Shown: piece by piece, positions 8,885 to 17,817 of the stretch
Position numbering within the stretch: position 1 is the stretch's first letter
How the letters are laid out: each line of letters begins with the position of its first letter
Origin: Prorocentrum cordatum
Lineage: Eukaryota; Sar; Dinophyceae; Prorocentrales; Prorocentraceae
Length of the DNA stretch: 35,000 nucleotides
Reading direction: 5' to 3'
NCBI GenBank assembly: GCA_963575745.1
Contig: CAUYUJ010001714.1
Location: forward strand, 1 to 35,000
Notes under the pieces: generated by a model
Told to the model about the DNA's origin: nothing
The model's input: the letters and a program-made list of their open reading frames with translations, nothing else
The model's database searches: none
Program-made: the position numbers and the translations under genes

Positions 8885-11077
8885 ACTCTCATGGCCGTGT
8901 GCGTCCCAGGGCACGCCCTGGAGATTGACGCCATTATGCAGCGTGAAGTCTTCCTGTGTCTGCGGCGACAGGTTAACCGCGACGCTACTCTCTGCGGTCT
9001 CGTCAGGGATCTCCAACACCATGTCCAGACCCTTTTCGGGGGAGGACCTGTCGGACGACTTGTCCAGACGCTTCAGCAGCTCCGTTGGACCTGGCCCACA
9101 TTTGGCAACATGTACGACGACTGGGGCTGTCAGATCAGTTGGCTGAACTTACCCCAAAACGCCTTCCTTCACATGCTGCGAGCCTCACAACGCAGAGCCT
9201 TTCTGAGAAAGATCAAGCCACGGCGTCATGACCTTGGACACCTTGCCTCTGTCAGACAGGGCCTCGACCTCTTCGCCAGCACGTGGCTCGCCCGAACGAA
9301 AGGAGCAGCCAAATGCAATGCCTGGCAGCTTGCGCTCCTCCTGAACTACCTGTCGGGCGGGGACCACACCCAACAGCGACGATCCCGATCAAACACGTCT
9401 GCTGACCCCAGCCCCATCTGCCGATACTGCGACGAGGAAGAGGAAACTCAGGAGCACACTGTCCGCGACTGCAAGTGCTGGGCCCGAGAAAGAGTCCCTC
9501 TCACCACCCTCATCAGTGACGAGCAGTGGGCCCGTCTTCCGCCGCACACAAGACACTGCGGGCTCTTCGTTGAAGACCCAGCCCTCCTCGACCTGCAGGC
9601 CGACCTCGCGAGGGACCCGCTACCTCAGCCCCTACCGCGGCCCCCACCTGAGGGAGATCCTGCGGCTTCAGCCCAGGACTCCTACACCACCTACCTTGAC
9701 CACGACACTGGTTGGACATGGGTCTACGCTGCCACGGACGGTGCATGCACCAACCAAGCCAACCCATTGCTTGCACGAGCGGGCTACGGCGTCTACTACG
9801 GCATCGACCACCGCATGAACTACAGTGCACGCGTTCACGGCATTACGCAGAACGCACAGCTTGCGGAGACCCTCGCCATCGTCCACCTCACGGCATGTGC
9901 TGAACGGCCCGTACACGTTTTCGTGGACAACCAGGCGGTGGTTGATGGGTTCCAAAGGATCATCGACGGACACTCACCTCCGCAGGGCACGCACGTGGAG
10001 CTCTGGGAAAAGATCCACCGATGCGTCATGGCCAAGCCCAACATGTTCCGCGTCGAGAAAAACGCAAGCCACCAGGGCGACATGGGCATCGACCTCGGGA
10101 TCATCGGGCCCATCGCGGAGGAGTTCAATCGTCAGGCTGACGCCCTCGCCACAACGGCGGCACGTACTCATAACCTTCCAGACGCCATTGTCGAAGCTGC
10201 CAAATCACGACATCGCCAAGCGACCGTGCTTCATGGAGTCGCTGTCGCCATCTACGAGCGTAGACACCGTACACTCCCCCTCCCACACCGCAGGGCTGGG
10301 TTCACAGCTGCGGAACTCAACAAAATGGAACCAAATCCCCTGCTGTCTGACCAGGCACCACCCGCGGCTGGACCAGACTTCCCACAGAACCCGGACGAGC
10401 TCTGGGCCGAGGCCCAACGGGCGATATTCGACGAACAGGAGGACGACCCGTTCGGCTTTGGTGGGGGCCTGGACTTCCTGGGCGACGGGCCAGACAGCGC
10501 CAACCCTGCCCCGTCGGGCACCCGCACGGCGCCCCCGACTCCGCCATTGAGAGCGGCAGCGCACCCACATGACAACGCCGCTCATTTTCAAGACGCTGAC
10601 GAACAGGAGGATGACCTGTTCTGCTTCGGTGGGGGATCGGACGCTTTGGACGACGGACCAGCCAGCGAAAACCCTGCCCCGTCGGGCAACCTCTCGATCC
10701 CTACTGCGACTCCGTCCCCGAGAGCGACATCGCCCACATACGATGAAATCGGCCACCGCCAAGACGCCGACCACGACCTGGGTGACCCCCGCGGACTGAG
10801 TGGCATGGAGGACGCACCGCCGATACCACACGCCGCCGACCATGCCGCCCTACCGAGACGCCAACCTTCTACGCGACCGACCTCAGAGCCCTTGCACGGC
10901 ATCATGACTGGTCCCACCGCGCAAACCACTCCGCCCCCCACCGCCGGCAGCCCGCGGGGGCGGCTTCAGCCCCCCCGCAGGGTACTAAACCAGACAGGCC
11001 CTCGTGCCCCATCCACGCTTCCATCGTTGCTGAGCGAGAGGAAGCGGCTCTCCCGACCTCTCGGGGCGTGGCCCTAG
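8885..11077 (+). CDS. Zinc knuckle and RNase HI domain of the retroelement, with acidic tail
   Basis: This is the C-terminal half of the RT polyprotein, in the same frame after the TAG at 8882 (first ATG 8891). The first part is the RT thumb/connection region. A C2HC knuckle follows (CRYCDEEEETQEHTVRDC, about 9418-9472), as is common downstream of RT in non-LTR elements. RNase HI degrades the RNA strand of the hybrid; its four acidic residues are visible: ATDGA (Asp 9737-9739), LAETLA (Glu 9866-9868), FVDNQ (Asp 9926-9928) and RQADALA (Asp 10139-10141). The tail is Pro/Asp-rich, carries a duplicated 30-residue block 56 residues apart, and stops at TAG 11075-11077. Confidence 0.85.
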   Translation, partial: TLMAVCVPGHALEIDAIMQREVFLCLRRQVNRDATLCGLVRDLQHHVQTLFGGGPVGRLVQTLQQLRWTWPTFGNMYDDWGCQISWLNLPQNAFLHMLRASQRRAFLRKIKPRRHDLGHLASVRQGLDLFASTWLARTKGAAKCNAWQLALLLNYLSGGDHTQQRRSRSNTSADPSPICRYCDEEEETQEHTVRDCKCWARERVPLTTLISDEQWARLPPHTRHCGLFVEDPALLDLQADLARDPLPQPLPRPPPEGDPAASAQDSYTTYLDHDTGWTWVYAATDGACTNQANPLLARAGYGVYYGIDHRMNYSARVHGITQNAQLAETLAIVHLTACAERPVHVFVDNQAVVDGFQRIIDGHSPPQGTHVELWEKIHRCVMAKPNMFRVEKNASHQGDMGIDLGIIGPIAEEFNRQADALATTAARTHNLPDAIVEAAKSRHRQATVLHGVAVAIYERRHRTLPLPHRRAGFTAAELNKMEPNPLLSDQAPPAAGPDFPQNPDELWAEAQRAIFDEQEDDPFGFGGGLDFLGDGPDSANPAPSGTRTAPPTPPLRAAAHPHDNAAHFQDADEQEDDLFCFGGGSDALDDGPASENPAPSGNLSIPTATPSPRATSPTYDEIGHRQDADHDLGDPRGLSGMEDAPPIPHAADHAALPRRQPSTRPTSEPLHGIMTGPTAQTTPPPTAGSPRGRLQPPRRVLNQTGPRAPSTLPSLLSERKRLSRPLGAWP
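9658..9678 (+). other. Hairpin H4: bulged C, UUCA tetraloop
   Basis: TCCTG (9658-9662) pairs perfectly with CAGGA (9674-9678). C9663 is unpaired and GGC/GCC closes TTCA (9667-9670). It lies between the zinc knuckle and the RNase H domain. Confidence 0.75.
10430..10688 (+). repeat. Two-copy 168-nt-spaced repeat in the polyprotein tail
   Basis: A block of about 90 nt at 10430-10519 recurs at 10598-10687. Both encode DEQEDD, FGGG and NPAPSG with conservative changes between. The spacing of 168 nt keeps the frame, so the duplication occurred while the frame was coding. No known domain was recognised. Confidence 0.75.
10954..10978 (+). other. Hairpin H5: bulged C, UUCA tetraloop
   Basis: GCGGGGG (10954-10960) pairs perfectly with CCCCCGC (10972-10978). 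C10961 is unpaired and GGC/GCC closes TTCA (10965-10968). It lies in the tail after RNase H. Its core is translated as RLQP, a third reading phase. Confidence 0.75.
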
Positions 11078-11484
11078 CGGCTCCAGCCCTGGGGTCGCGT
11101 GTGCCCCTCCAGCCACCCTTCAAGGGTGACGGACGACAGCGTACAGGGTGCCGCACTACGCTAGTCCAACATTTGGACAGGCGTACCGAGGACCTCGCCT
11201 CTGTCTCGAGGCTCTCGGCTGCTGGCACTGAGCAGCCACCCCTCACCGACCGCGAAACCGAGCTGTCACAGGCTATGGCTGCTCTCCAGCAGAGGTGCTT
11301 AGCTCTCGCCGCGGACCTCGCCGCCGCCCAAGCTCGCCAAGGCCCTCTACTCCAGCGCCTTCACAGCGCTGGGCGAGCCTTTGCCGAGCTGCTCACGGCC
11401 TCGCCCGATGGTGCCGTGCCGTCACCCACCATCCAAGCTATGCTGTCATCGTTCCGCGGCGCTCCACCTGGTGCCCCGCGCTAA
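11068..11484 (+). CDS. Short last frame of the retroelement, helical
   Basis: This frame-1 segment starts at an ATP-like boundary overlapping the RNase H frame by 10 nt and ends at TAA 11482-11484. From about 11240 it is rich in Leu, Ala, Gln and Arg (LSQAMAALQQRCLALAADLA), which suggests an amphipathic helix or coiled coil. The first third has no clear features. It may be the true C-terminus of the polyprotein displaced by a frameshift near 11060-11080, or a small separate ORF. No homologue is recognised and the evidence is only composition, position and an open frame. Confidence 0.4.
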   Translation: MALAAPALGSRVPLQPPFKGDGRQRTGCRTTLVQHLDRRTEDLASVSRLSAAGTEQPPLTDRETELSQAMAALQQRCLALAADLAAAQARQGPLLQRLHSAGRAFAELLTASPDGAVPSPTIQAMLSSFRGAPPGAPR

Positions 11485-11850
11485 TCTCCTCCTTTCTGCC
11501 TGCCCGTGTGTACGCGTGGCTCCGCGTCCACGGTGTCAGGGCGTGGGGCGGGGGGTGCCCCGTCACTGCGCGCCGCTTAGCGGCCAAGCGCCCAACTGGC
11601 GGTCTGCCAAGCCGCCTAGCCACGTGTCAGCACGTCGCCTTTCTTGTTGGGGCCTCTTTCTTTACGCGGTCTGACAGGTGAGATCATCATCGCCTGTCCG
11701 CCGTCTGTAGCGTCTGTCGCACTGCGCCGGGGGAGGGGTTTTTTTGTTGCCCGCCCTCGTATCTAAAGGCTGCACCGCCGCAAATAGTGCATGCGAGTTG
11801 TCGCACCGCAGTGCGCCTCGCGGACGGACCCTGGTCCGCCTACTTGTCCG
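11485..11850 (+). other. Probable 3' UTR of the retroelement
   Basis: GC-rich non-coding sequence lies between the last stop and the second (CT)n tract. It contains several short self-complementary segments (for example near 11535-11610) and a T7 run near 11740. There is no poly(A) tail; the element ends directly in (CT)n. The exact 3' end is not known. Confidence 0.5.
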
Positions 11851-12450
<600 letters not shown>

Positions 12451-12481
12451 CTTCGCTACTGGCTTCTGACGGAGTCTGGGT

Positions 12482-12599
12482 TCGGTGAGCCTGAGTGTGG
12501 GTGAGTCTGAGTATGGGTACGTCTGTGTGTGCCTGACTCTGAAGAAATGAATCTGAGTGTGAGTGAGCTTGTGTATGAGTGAGTCTGGGTGCGAGTCTG
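12482..12599 (+). repeat. Degenerate GTGAGTCTGA repeat, left of the satellite
   Basis: Variants of GTGAGTCTGA recur about every 10-14 nt. The same motif family reappears at 13525-13587, so the satellite between is bracketed by it. Confidence 0.6.
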
Positions 12600-13521
12600 A
12601 ATCCCAATGGTGCCCCTGGCAGTGTCTGGCGACAAGGAGGCCCGGGTCGACTCCTCTTTGGGAAGCCAAAATGCTGCCCCTGGCGGCGTTTGGTGACTAT
12701 GAAGCCCCTGGTGGACCCCCCCTGGGGCTCCCAAGTGATGCCCCTGGCAGCGTTTTGTGACCATGAGGCTCTCAATAGATACATGTTGGGGACGCCAAAC
12801 GGCAATTCTAGCTGAGGCGTCCCACCAAAATCGGCGCGAACGGGCTCGTGAGATCAGCCAGGGTGGCTCCCCCTTGGGGCTCCCAAATGATGCCCCTGGC
12901 AGCGTTTTGTGACCATGAGGCTCTCAAGAGATACATGTTTGGGAGGCCAAACGGCAATTCTAGCTGAGTCGTCCCACCAAAATCGGCGCGAACGGGCTCG
13001 TGAGATCAGCCAGGGTGGCTCCCCCTTGGGGCTCCCAAATGATGCCCCTGGCAGCGTTTTGCGACCATGAGGCTCTCAAGAGATACATGTTGGGGCGCCA
13101 AACGGCAATTCTAGCTGAGGCGTCCCACCAAAATCGGCGCGAACGGGCTCGTGAGATCAGCCAGGGTGGCTCCCCCTTGGGGCTCCCAAATGATGCCCCT
13201 GGCAGCGTTTTGTGACCATGAGGCTCTCAAGAGATACATGTTGGGGAGCGCCAAACGGCAATTCTAGCTGAGACGTCCCACCAAAATCGGCGCGAACGGG
13301 CTCGTGAGATCAGCCAGGGTGGCTCCCCCTTGGGGCTCCCAAATGATGCCCCTGGCAGCGTTTTGTGACCATGAGGCTCTCAAGAGAGACATGTTGGGGA
13401 GGCCAAAACGGCAATTTTAGCTGAGACGTCCCACCAAAATCGGCGCGAACGGGCTCGTGAGATCAGCCAGGGTGGCTCCCCCTTGGGGCTCCCAAATGAT
13501 GCCCCTGGCAGCGTTTTGTGA
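12600..13521 (+). repeat. Tandem satellite, unit about 152 bp
   Basis: The marker GATGCCCCTGGCAGCG occurs at 12737, 12889, 13041, 13192, 13344 and 13498 (spacings 152, 152, 151, 152, 154). Two shorter, divergent units of about 65 bp precede the array (from about 12608 and 12671). Units also share GGGCTCGTGAGATCAGCCAG and GTCCCACCAAAATCGGCGCG. The full copies are nearly identical, which suggests recent amplification. No protein is conserved across it. Confidence 0.95.
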
Positions 13522-13524
13522 TCA

Positions 13525-13587
13525 TGAGAGTGTGTGAGTGTGAGTGAATGTGACTGTGAGTGAGTCTGAGTGAGAGTGAGTCTCATC
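13525..13587 (+). repeat. Degenerate GTGAGTCTGA repeat, right of the satellite
   Basis: Runs of GAGTGTGAGTGAA and GTGAGTCTGAGTGA continue directly from the last, truncated satellite unit. They match the type of repeat left of the array. Confidence 0.55.
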
Positions 13588-13842
13588 TTATCTTATCGAG
13601 TCCTATCTTATATTACCGTTATTACCCTCTATCTTATCTTATCTTGAAATCTCTTATCTTGTATTAGCTTATCATATATCAACTCATCTTATCGCATCAT
13701 ATCTTGTCTTACCTTATTACTCCATAGGCTGTCTTATCTTATATATTATCCTACCTTGCCATATATCTTATCTTACCTTATCATATCTTGTGCTAGCTTA
13801 TCTTATATTGTATTATCTTATCTTGTCTTGTCTTATCTGGTG
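13588..13842 (+). repeat. Degenerate TTATC pentanucleotide repeat
   Basis: The stretch consists almost wholly of TCTTA, TTATC, CTTGT and related pentamers. It is much richer in A/T than its surroundings. No gene is present. Confidence 0.85.
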
Positions 13843-14319
13843 ATTATCATTGGGAGGAGGGAGGCGGGAGGCGGGAGGAAGAAGGAGGAGGAGGAGTGGG
13901 AGGCGTCAGAGTAATAACAAGAACCCCAATCCTTAGGATATGGGGAAAAAGGTCGGCTGCCTCGTCGGTTCTTGGAGGTCTCCAGCTTCGGGATGCTTCC
14001 ATGCAGCTGCGCCTCGTGGAGGGCGCTCCTCTGGGGGTGCCCAGTCCCAAGAGACCGCCGGAGACCCCCGAGTTATGACTCGTACACAAGACCACACCAT
14101 GCCATGAAAAAAATAGAAACCGTCTCGACAATTTCGCATCGGGGGGCGCCCCAGGATCGTCAAACAACTGCTCCGCTCCAGGACAATCAAAAAACGGTTC
14201 TGGATGAAAAGCCAATTCCGAGGAAGGGGTCCAGACCTTTGGGGATCGAACTTGCTATATGTGTATATATATATATATAACGACATCGCATGCGTGGGTC
14301 GACCCCCACCATGCTCCTC
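13843..14319. other. Gene-free stretch with shared repeat fragments
   Basis: The left edge is purine-rich (GGGAGGCGGGAGG). A TA dinucleotide run lies at about 14264-14279. The segment AGGAAGGGGTCCAGACC near 14220 has a close match at 29600-29618 within wider similarity, so part is a dispersed repeat. No coding region is supported. Confidence 0.4.
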
Positions 14320-14399
14320 CTTCCAGCCCTCCTCCTCCTCCTCCTCCTCCTCCACCTCCTCCTCCTCCCCCTCCTCCTCCCCCTCCTCCTCCTCCTCCC
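14320..14399 (+). repeat. (CTC)n microsatellite before the RNase H fragment
   Basis: CTC triplets with a few CAC and CCC interruptions end exactly where the RNase H reading frame begins (CACGCGAGTGGAGG). The frame through it gives poly-Ser/Pro/Leu only. Confidence 0.9.
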
Positions 14400-15409
14400 A
14401 CGCGAGTGGAGGGGCCGACTCTCGAGACGAGCGGCTTCGTCGCATAGGCATCGGCCTTGTCAGCATCAGTTGTTTTGAGCCGTTTCAGGTGTCTGTTTCC
14501 CTTCGGTCCCCGCTCCCTGGTCCCAGGCAGTCCGTTCCTTGCGGTGAGCTGACGGCCCTCTGGGCGGCCTTACATGTTAGTTCAGGTTTTCTGGTTTTTG
14601 TCACGGATAACCAAGCTGTGATGGACGGGTGGCACGCCCGCCTCTTCCACCGACCTCAAGGCCCCAACCAGGATCTTTGGAGGTTAATTGGTGCTTTGGA
14701 GCACCGTCGTGATTTCTCAGACATTATCGTGCTGCAAGTAGCTTCTCACCAGACAGGAGCTGGTCTGGAGGCCTCGGGCACGCCGCTGTGGCTTGCACAG
14801 GGCAACGAGGCTGCCGACGAAGCGGCGGGTATCGCTGCTCAAGAGGCCCGAGTCCCCCAGACCTCCCGAGCGCGCGTGGCCCAAGCGGAGCACCAGGCCA
14901 GCTTGGTGCGCGCTCGATTTCTTCGGGCCAACCTCGAGGCCGCTGCTGTGGAAAAGAGAGTCGCTGTTAAGAAAAAGGACCGACGGCCTCCGCCGTCTGC
15001 TGCCTCTCTCGCCTTCTTCGGGTCCCAGCATGTCTTTTCACCTGACGGCTTGAGCTGTACCAGATGCCACAGTTGTTCATCCAAGGCGTGCCTGACCGAA
15101 TGGAGAAAAACTCAGTGCATTGAATTACAGACCCAATCTAATTCGTCAGTGTTGAGGCTTCCGAGGGGCCATTCTGTACACATAGGGGGAGGATTCACTC
15201 ACCCGTCCCACGAGCTTCTTTTCCACCCTGTTCTGAAGCTTTGGTTTTGCAGCTCGTGTGGGTTTTATACCTGTTCCCAGCTTCGGCCTAATCTGGCCAA
15301 GCCTTGTTCTGTTTCCCCCGAGTCCGAGGGGCCCAGGAGGACCATCACGCCCACAGGGCAGATGTACCTGGACAGAATTCACAAGGGTCTGTGGCCCAAG
15401 TTTAAGTAG
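14400..15409 (+). pseudogene. Retroelement RNase H and zinc-finger fragment, 5'-truncated
   Basis: This frame-2 open segment ends at TAG 15407-15409. It starts within the first RNase H motif: SGGADSRDERLRRIGIG follows the microsatellite and the first catalytic Asp is missing. The remaining acidic residues are present: GELTALW (Glu 14546-14548), VTDNQAV (Asp 14606-14608) and GNEAADEAA (Asp 14816-14818). After RNase H is a second domain with CTRCHSCSSKACLTEW (about 15057-15104), then HPSHELL and FCSSCGFY with a distal Cys (about 15200-15320), like two zinc-binding units. The same arrangement follows the RNase H at 20946-23160. RT is absent. It is a truncated retroelement end with both flanks in CTC/TCC repeats. 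Confidence 0.8.
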
Positions 15410-15472
15410 CCTAATTAAACCCGAGCAGTGGCTTGGGTGGTGGTTAGGTCATGTTACTTCGCTTCGCGATAG

Positions 15473-15935
15473 GTCCATTCCATTCCATTCCATTCCTCCT
15501 CCTCCTCCTCCACCTCCTCCTCCTCCTCCTCCTCCACATCCTCCTCCTCCTCCTCCTCCACATCCTCCTCCTCCTCCTCCTCCTCCTCCTCTCCTCCTCC
15601 TCCTCCTCCTCCTCCTCCTCCTCCTCCTCCTCCTCCTCCTCCCCCCCTCCCTCCCTCCTCCCTCCCCCTCCTCCCTCCCTCCCTCCCTCCCCTCCCTCCT
15701 CCCCCTCCCTCCCTCCCTCCGCCCTCCTCCCTCCTCCCTCCTCCCTCCTCCCCCTCCCTCCCTCCCTCCCCCCTCCCTCATCCCCCGTCCCCTCTTCTCC
15801 CGCTTCCCCGTCCCCTCTTCTCCCTCTCCCCTCTTCTCTCCGGGCTGGGCGTTTCTCCTGCATCCCCTCTTCTCCCGCTTCCCCTGTCCTCCCTCCCTCC
15901 CCCCCTCCCCCGCCCTCCCCTCCCCTCGCGGCCCT
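15473..15935 (+). repeat. TCC/CTC microsatellite with an ATTCC leader
   Basis: Four CCATT pentamers (15475-15494) lead into CTC triplets to about 15640, then CCCTCC-type runs. The whole tract is almost pure pyrimidine on the + strand. It follows the RNase H fragment by about 65 nt. Confidence 0.9.
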
Positions 15936-16391
15936 TCCCGACGGGGGTCAGGCGAGGCCTGGTGATCGCTTTGGCCCCTCTTGGGCACCTTGTCGCTATG
16001 GCCTGGCGCTGCTCGAACTGGCTGCTCCTGGCCCCTGGATGGGGCCCTGGGGCCGCTGGCGGCCGCCGTTGTCCTCTCTGGCCCTCCTCAGGGACCTGAG
16101 CCGAGTGGGTCAGGGCGCGTGGTCGTGGGGCTTGGCCGGGCCGGGCTGGGCCTTCCCCGGGAGGCCGCTGCACACTGACCTGTAGGCATGCCTCCTCCCA
16201 GTTCCTCGCGAGCCCCCAGCGCCCCCTGCATCGGGGCCCGCAGTCGAACCAGGGTCTGGCGGCTGCCCTCAGGATCCGAATGCATGCCCCTCCCCCCCCT
16301 CTTCTCTCCCTCTCTCCTGTGTTGTCCGAAGTCGTTCCAGGTCCACCGCGCCCCCCAGTGTTGCAGCGAAGGACAAACCCCGCCGCAGGTC
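15936..16391 (+). other. Upstream region of the orphan gene, possible 5' exon and intron
   Basis: The frame of the next gene is open back to 16188. However, a pyrimidine-rich tract at 16290-16322 and GTTCCAG at about 16334-16340 look like an intron acceptor, so part of this may be spliced out. No protein could be assigned. Confidence 0.3.
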
Positions 16392-17732
16392 ATGGAGATC
16401 GAGGGGGCCCCCGCCGCGAAGCAGGCGCGCCTGGCCGACGCGCCTACACAAACAGTCCTTGACTACTGGATGGCGTGGCGCAGCTCACTCCGGCTCGCCA
16501 TCCGTGCCGCCGCGACAGCAACAGAGAAAATCACTCCGCCTCCAGCGGGCCCGACCGCCAAGACGTTGTACACTCACTCGGTGAAGCGTCAGTGGGGTTT
16601 GCTCCCGCCTTCGGAGCAGGAGGTGTGGATCCTTGCAGCGGCCACTGGCGGCCCGCCCCCGGGCCAGACAACCCTCTGGCCGACGCCGCCGCCTGCGCAA
16701 GGGGAAGGCGCGGCGGCCGTGCAGAGCGCAACGCCGCCGCAGCAGCAGGTGCCGCTGCCCACACAGCAGCAGCATGCAGGAGAGGGAGGCGCGGCCGCTG
16801 CGCCGAGCGGGGGGCAGGTGCAGGGGCAGGTGCCGTCATCCTCACAGTCGCCGCAGGCAGTCTCGCTGGAGGCCCTCCGCCCCAGGTGCGCAAGGTGTGG
16901 GGCGTCAGACGGCCCCCTCGTGCAGGGCGAGCGGGAGCATTCGGACAGCGCATACTGCCACAACTGCTGGACAGAGTGGAGCGCCCAGCAGTCCGCCGGT
17001 GCTACACCAGCACTTTTGAGTTCAGGCGGTAGGCCCCCCGCCCTCCGCACTGACGAGGGCCCCTTGGCAGAGGTGGCGCCGTGGAAGAACTGGCGCGAGC
17101 TTGCGGCGGCGCCCACCATCCACAGCTCCGCGACGACCCCAGGAGTCGGCTCATCAGCGCCTTGCGCCGTTCCCTTCCGCACGCAGTTCCCGCTCCAGAG
17201 CCCTGGGGGCGAGGCCCCGCGTGAGGGGGCCCTCCAGGCGGGCCCGCAGCGCTGCCTCGTCCCTGTCCTCGGTGCTCCGGTAGTCGACCCGCTGTTCGTC
17301 GAGTTCAGCCGCCAGGGGGGGCCAGGCGGCCCTGCCCCCGCTGCGGGGCAGCCGGATGCGAGGAGGTTCGATCGCTGGGTGCGGTTCCTTCCGGACGGAT
17401 CGATGCCTAGCGATCGCATCCTGATCTTCTGGGCCACCACGTTCCCAGCGGCGGACCCGCTCCTCGGCAACAAGGGTACGTGGACCCACATCCCCAAGGG
17501 AAGCGGTGTGCCCAATGGGCTGCTCTTCCAGCTGGGCCCCAGGCAGGGGGCCGTCCACGTGTGGCTGCGCAAAAACGGCAAGCTTCACATCGCGACCAGC
17601 CCGCAGGCGCGGGAGCGGGCGCTCCTCAAGCTCATGGCGTGGACAGCGCCGTGGGAGGGCGGGATGCCCCCGGCGGCCCCGACCCCCGAGCCGCTTCCGC
17701 CGCTCCCGCCGCCATCCTGGACGCCGCCGTGA
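16392..17732 (+). CDS. Orphan protein with CxxC pairs
   Basis: I do not recognise this protein. ATG 16392 (MEIEGAPAAKQARL) follows a run of acceptor-like AG sites; the frame is open from 16188 and ends at TGA 17730-17732. Residues about 15-90 look helical (VLDYWMAWRSSLRLAIRAA). A Gln/Pro/Ala-rich linker follows. At about 16886-16976 two CxxC pairs 22 residues apart (RCARCGAS and YCHNCWTEW) could bind one zinc. The C-terminal third is ordered, with FDRWVRFLPDGSMPSDRI and GAVHVWLRKNGKLHIATSP (about 17370-17610), then a Pro-rich end. There is no transposase, RT or RNase H signature. Coding is supported by length, composition change between domains and no internal stop; the start is uncertain. 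Confidence 0.55.
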   Translation: MEIEGAPAAKQARLADAPTQTVLDYWMAWRSSLRLAIRAAATATEKITPPPAGPTAKTLYTHSVKRQWGLLPPSEQEVWILAAATGGPPPGQTTLWPTPPPAQGEGAAAVQSATPPQQQVPLPTQQQHAGEGGAAAAPSGGQVQGQVPSSSQSPQAVSLEALRPRCARCGASDGPLVQGEREHSDSAYCHNCWTEWSAQQSAGATPALLSSGGRPPALRTDEGPLAEVAPWKNWRELAAAPTIHSSATTPGVGSSAPCAVPFRTQFPLQSPGGEAPREGALQAGPQRCLVPVLGAPVVDPLFVEFSRQGGPGGPAPAAGQPDARRFDRWVRFLPDGSMPSDRILIFWATTFPAADPLLGNKGTWTHIPKGSGVPNGLLFQLGPRQGAVHVWLRKNGKLHIATSPQARERALLKLMAWTAPWEGGMPPAAPTPEPLPPLPPPSWTPP

Positions 17733-17817
17733 GCAGGCCTCCCACGCCTTCGAGCAGATCTAGGTCACAGCATGCCCTGAAACATCCCGCCTTTTCCCCC
17801 GCCCGCTCCTCCCTTTT

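Larger units (their letters stand above)
2804..11850 (+). mobile_element. Non-LTR (LINE-like) retrotransposon, decayed, about 9 kb
   Basis: The body encodes, in order, a Cys-rich ORF1 (to 4390), a low-complexity leader, an EEP-type endonuclease (from about 5761), a reverse transcriptase with FVDD active site (DD codons 8402-8407), a zinc knuckle (about 9418-9480) and an RNase HI domain (about 9715-10170), then an acidic repeat tail and a short last frame to 11484. This order is that of an EEP-encoding non-LTR retrotransposon with RNase H. No LTRs or poly(A) tail were seen. Frame changes near 5960 and 6840, a UAG at 8882-8884 and a frame change near 11070 suggest an inactive copy, unless recoding or assembly errors explain them. 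Both ends abut (CT)n. Six related hairpins lie inside. The termini are set by the repeat boundaries and are approximate at the 3' end. Confidence 0.85.

Noticed and set aside
9060-9090. Another CTTCAG site as a seventh hairpin
   Set aside because: The flanks pair for only two bases and there is no bulged C design; sites near 17304, 24893, 27327 and 31424 were rejected for the same reason.
12600-13521. CRISPR-like array
   Set aside because: The repeated unit is the whole of about 152 bp with no variable spacers, so it is a satellite; the same holds for the 80-bp and 140-bp arrays.
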